Positions 61,587 through 64,000 of a DNA stretch of 64,000 bases are shown here, piece by piece. Location: the NCBI RefSeq assembly GCF_018448495.1, contig NZ_CP049902.1, positions 1,240,001 through 1,304,000 on the forward strand, written 5' to 3'. The notes beneath the pieces were generated by a model, which was given only the letters and a program-made list of their open reading frames with translations, was not told where the DNA came from and did not search any database. Both the position numbers and the translations under genes were made by a program. The first letter of the stretch is position 1; each line of letters begins with the position of its first letter. The DNA comes from Psychrobacter sp. WY6 (GTDB lineage Bacteria; Pseudomonadota; Gammaproteobacteria; Pseudomonadales; Moraxellaceae).

Positions 61587-62811
61587 ATGGCGTTATCACT
61601 ACAAAAAGAAAAATCCGGTTTTTATGCTTGAAGGTCTACATGACAATGCTTTAAAAGTATTGGAAGGAGCTGGTTATCATAACATCGAGAATATCAGTCA
61701 CGCATTAGATCAAGATGAGCTGATCGAAAAGATTAAAGACGCTCACTTTATCGGTATCCGTTCGCGTACGCAATTGACACGTGAAGTACTTGAGCACGCG
61801 CACAAGCTCATCGGTATTGGCTGCTTTTGTATCGGTACTAACCAAGTAGACTTAGACGCCGCTCGTGATTTGGGTATTCCCGTCTTTAACGCGCCATACT
61901 CAAATACCCGTTCGGTGGCTGAATTGGTATTGGCCGAAGCCATCATGCTATATCGCGGCATTCCTGAAAAGAACGCGACCGTACATCGTGGCGGTTGGGG
62001 CAAGTCTGCGACCAACTCACATGAAGTACGTGGTAAGACGATCGGTATCGTCGGTTATGGTTCTATCGGCTCGCAACTGTCTGTCTTGGCAGAAAGCTTT
62101 GGTATGAAAGTCATTATCATGATGCTGTGACCAAATTGCCACTAGGTAATGCGGTACAAGTAGGTAGCTTAGAAGAGCTACTATCAACGGCTGACATCGT
62201 GACTTTGCATGTACCTGATGTACCAAGCACCCGCTATATGATGAAAGCTGAGCAGTTCGCCCATATGAAAGACGGCAGCTACTTCATCAATGCCGCTCGT
62301 GGTACTTGCGTAGAGATTGATGATTTAGCCGCTGTGCTTGAATCTGGTAAAATACTGGGCGCGGCGATTGACGTGTTCCCGAAAGAGCCAAAATCAGCTG
62401 ATGAAGAGTTTGAATCTCCACTACGTAAGTTTGATAACGTTATCTTGACGCCGATATGGTTCAACGCAAGAAGCGCAGGCCAATATCGGACTTGAAGTCG
62501 CTGATAAGTTCGTTAGATACTCTGACCAAGGTGATACGGCAACCGCAGTCAACTTCCCAGAAGTTTCTGTTCCGTTCAAAGAAAACTCACACCGTCTGCT
62601 ACATATTCATAGAAACGTACCAGGCGTGCTGTCACAGATTAACCGTCTGTTTGCAGAAGCAGGGATTAACATCCTCGCGCAAAGCCTGATGACAGAGGGC
62701 GATGTCGGTTATCTAGTGATGGATGTTGATTATAACGATTCAGATGCCGCACTAGATCAACTAAAAGACGTAGAAGAAACGATTCGTGTGCGTATTTTTT
62801 TTAAGTTATAG
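61587..62811 (+). CDS. serA: D-3-phosphoglycerate dehydrogenase SerA (several frame changes)
   Basis: SerA catalyses the first step of serine synthesis from glycolysis. MALSLQKEK at 61587 continues, after one missing A near 61612, as IRFLMLEGLHDNAL. GIGCFCIGTNQVDLDAA, the NAD-binding GKTIGIVGYGSIGSQL, and FINAARGTCVEIDDLA are present, then VNFPEVSVPF and a C-terminal ACT domain (HRNVPGVLSQINRLFAEAGI) for serine feedback. Frame changes lie near 61612, 62120 and 62455; at the last, the catalytic-histidine segment TPHIGGSTQEAQ is damaged, several bases being absent. Joined length is about 409 residues. Confidence 0.92.
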
Positions 62812-62825
62812 TGATAACTTATTCA

Positions 62826-62856
62826 TAAAAAAGAGGCTAATAAGCCTCTTTTTATT
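62826..62856 (+). terminator. Terminator of serA
   Basis: AAGAGGCT at 62831-62838 and AGCCTCTT at 62843-62850 form a stem with an AATA loop, flanked by A and T runs. Confidence 0.9.
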
Positions 62857-62942
62857 TTTAAACTATTATTCAGTAAATGCTTACGATATCATTACTACTC
62901 AATTGTTGATTAATTATTCATGGACTACTACAGGAACATATT

Positions 62943-63362
62943 ATGTCAATGGTTTGGCTTCTGCACAGCATCTGATGACCAACTAGAAAATATAATTAAT
63001 GGTAATATCGACCTTCATGAAATGCGTTGGAATACTGACAATCAGTATGAAAATTTCATTCAAGAATCATTCGAGTTTTATTCCATGGAAGTGCTAGAAA
63101 TTTGGGAAGTGGTGATTACCCGTTATCCAACTTATTTTTTAGCAAAGGAAGATAAAGAGTTTTATGAGGCACAGGAAGGTTTTATACGATTCTGATGCAG
63201 TGACGCAAATTGTATCAGACTTTCAAGAGACAGACTTAAATGAAGTGGTATCAGATAGGGTTATGCAGAAGATCAAGATGTAATTAACCTGTTCCAAAAA
63301 GTTCAAAAACTATTTGAGTTCGCAAATGAGAAAGATATTAATGTGATAGGTTTCATAATTTA
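62943..63362 (+). CDS. Small DUF1877-like protein (frame changes)
   Basis: Not firmly recognised. An ATG at 62943 gives MSMVWLLHSIS, then after a frame change near 62974 DDQLENIINGNIDLHEMRW. The frame runs on to EAQEGFIRF and, after changes near 63195 and 63265, ends in NLFQKVQKLFEFANEKDINV. The MSM start, the S-D-D-x-L motif and the C-terminal helix before a short hydrophobic end recall the YfbM/DUF1877 family, about 140 residues, but divergence is large. Alternatively it could be an immunity-type protein. The longest unbroken frame is 62920-63195. Confidence 0.45.
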
Positions 63363-63429
63363 AAGTAATGTGGCAAGTTTTCTTACAATAAATCTGCCAC
63401 ATTTTTTAATAGACAATATTTACTTGCAA

Positions 63430-64000
63430 TTATTTTTTAGCTTGATTAGCGTCTTCCGCTTGACGACGTGCTTCAATTTTAGCGGCTTTGCGTTTCTCAA
63501 TCACATCAATCACATCACTACCAATATGCGCTTCGCCACGTTTCTTCGCCAGCTGCATTTGATGCTCGCGCTCACGAAAGCGTGCTTTTTGCTCGTCGGT
63601 CGCTTTATCAATGCAGTGTGGGCATGACTCGCCTTTGATGTAAGCAAGGCTTTGCATGTCATCGACAGTAATGGGCATACGGCAGGCGAAGCATTGCTCA
63701 TAGTTGCCTTTTTCTAAGTTATGATTGACCGACACGCGGTTATCAAAAACGAAGCAATCGCCTTGCCACATAGAGTCGCTGGCTGGGATTTCTTCTAGAT
63801 ACTTCAAGATGCCGCCCTCTAAATGATACACCTCTTCAAAGCCTTGCTCACGCATATAAGCAGTCGACTTCTCACAGCGTATACCACCAGTACAGAACAT
63901 CGCGACTTTTTTATGTTTGGCTGGATCCATCTCTTTTGCGACGTATTCTGGGAACTCGCGGAACGTTTCGGTATTTGGATTGACGGCATTTGGAACGTAC
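63430..64000 (-). CDS. trhO: tRNA uridine(34) hydroxylase TrhO, 3' part
   Basis: The rhodanese-like protein (formerly YceA) that hydroxylates U34 of some tRNAs. The window contains only the C-terminal part, which continues past position 64000. The rhodanese active-site cysteine is in [15 protein letters not shown], followed by [14 protein letters not shown]. After [14 protein letters not shown] comes a cysteine-rich region with CFACRMPI and CPHC, likely metal-binding, and a charged C-terminal tail. No frame change in the visible portion. Confidence 0.92.
   Translation of the reverse strand, partial: YVPNAVNPNTETFREFPEYVAKEMDPAKHKKVAMFCTGGIRCEKSTAYMREQGFEEVYHLEGGILKYLEEIPASDSMWQGDCFVFDNRVSVNHNLEKGNYEQCFACRMPITVDDMQSLAYIKGESCPHCIDKATDEQKARFREREHQMQLAKKRGEAHIGSDVIDVIEKRKAAKIEARRQAEDANQAKK

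Noticed and set aside
1..64000. tRNA, rRNA, CRISPR array, prophage or insertion sequence
   Set aside because: Intergenic regions were read for cloverleaf-like blocks, regular spacer-repeat patterns, transposase motifs and terminal inverted repeats; none was convincing. A tRNA or profile scan would be decisive.

Overview
The window looks like a chromosomal segment of a gamma-proteobacterium of the Moraxellaceae, most probably Psychrobacter. The evidence is moderate-to-low GC, protein sequences and gene neighbourhoods of that type (lepA-lepB-DUF4845-rnc-era-recO-pdxJ; rpsB-tsf; ileS-lspA), and an OmpA with calcium-type repeats. Genus is an inference from remembered family sequences, not from a search. 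No rRNA, tRNA, CRISPR array, phage or insertion sequence was recognised.

Layout. 1-7.7 kb: group 2 (ABC-transporter-dependent) capsule export genes kpsT-kpsE-kpsD-kpsC-kpsS, with kpsM presumably just upstream of the window. 8.0-15.3 kb: translation, secretion and RNA-processing block lepA, lepB, a DUF4845 protein, rnc, era, recO and a decayed pdxJ. 15.4-18 kb: an orphan pilin-like protein and an abundant-type OmpA. 18.3-21.5 kb: typA, mscL and a small secreted protein. 21.8-29.2 kb, minus strand: cysM, a PolB-like 3'-5' exonuclease, rlmD, relA and mutM. 29.7-35.8 kb: a BarA/GacS-type hybrid kinase, a broken enoyl-CoA hydratase and a Bcr/CflA-type transporter. 36.2-40.7 kb: a compact signalling operon. 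41.0-43.0 kb: rpsB and tsf. 43.3-51.9 kb: lytic transglycosylase, lrgAB, hflX, a PlsC-like acyltransferase, a Tas-like reductase, an FKBP prolyl isomerase, a cold-shock/DUF1294 protein and a glutathione transferase. 52.1-64 kb: lspA, ileS, a thioredoxin-like protein, a GNAT-nitrilase fusion, a BLUF photoreceptor, an FAD oxidoreductase, serA, a small DUF1877-like protein and the 3' part of trhO.

The most interesting unit is the five-gene operon at 36161-40711. It encodes a periplasmic-type solute-binding lipoprotein, a membrane kinase combining PAS, HPt and a CheA-like ATPase but lacking a CheW-like domain, a stand-alone CheY-like receiver, and two tandem CheX-like phosphatases that each keep the Glu/Asn catalytic pair. 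No receptor of MCP type, no CheW and no DNA-binding output are nearby. It reads as a self-contained ligand-sensing phosphorelay built from chemotaxis parts; its output is unknown.

A global caution: about half of the genes, including essential ones (lepA, lepB, era, tsf, ileS, hflX), are interrupted by single-base frame changes, mostly one missing base in a homopolymer or doubled base. This is most simply explained by uncorrected sequencing or assembly errors, so these genes are annotated here as whole units with the frame-change positions stated. Two loci look different. pdxJ carries in-frame stop codons and substitutions at conserved residues that are mostly explainable as C-to-T or G-to-A changes. 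The enoyl-CoA hydratase has an unusual density of frame changes in its first third. Several intergenic regions carry clear inverted or direct repeats that may be operators, notably upstream of the transporter at 34.5 kb, between the FAD oxidoreductase and serA, and upstream of the BLUF gene.
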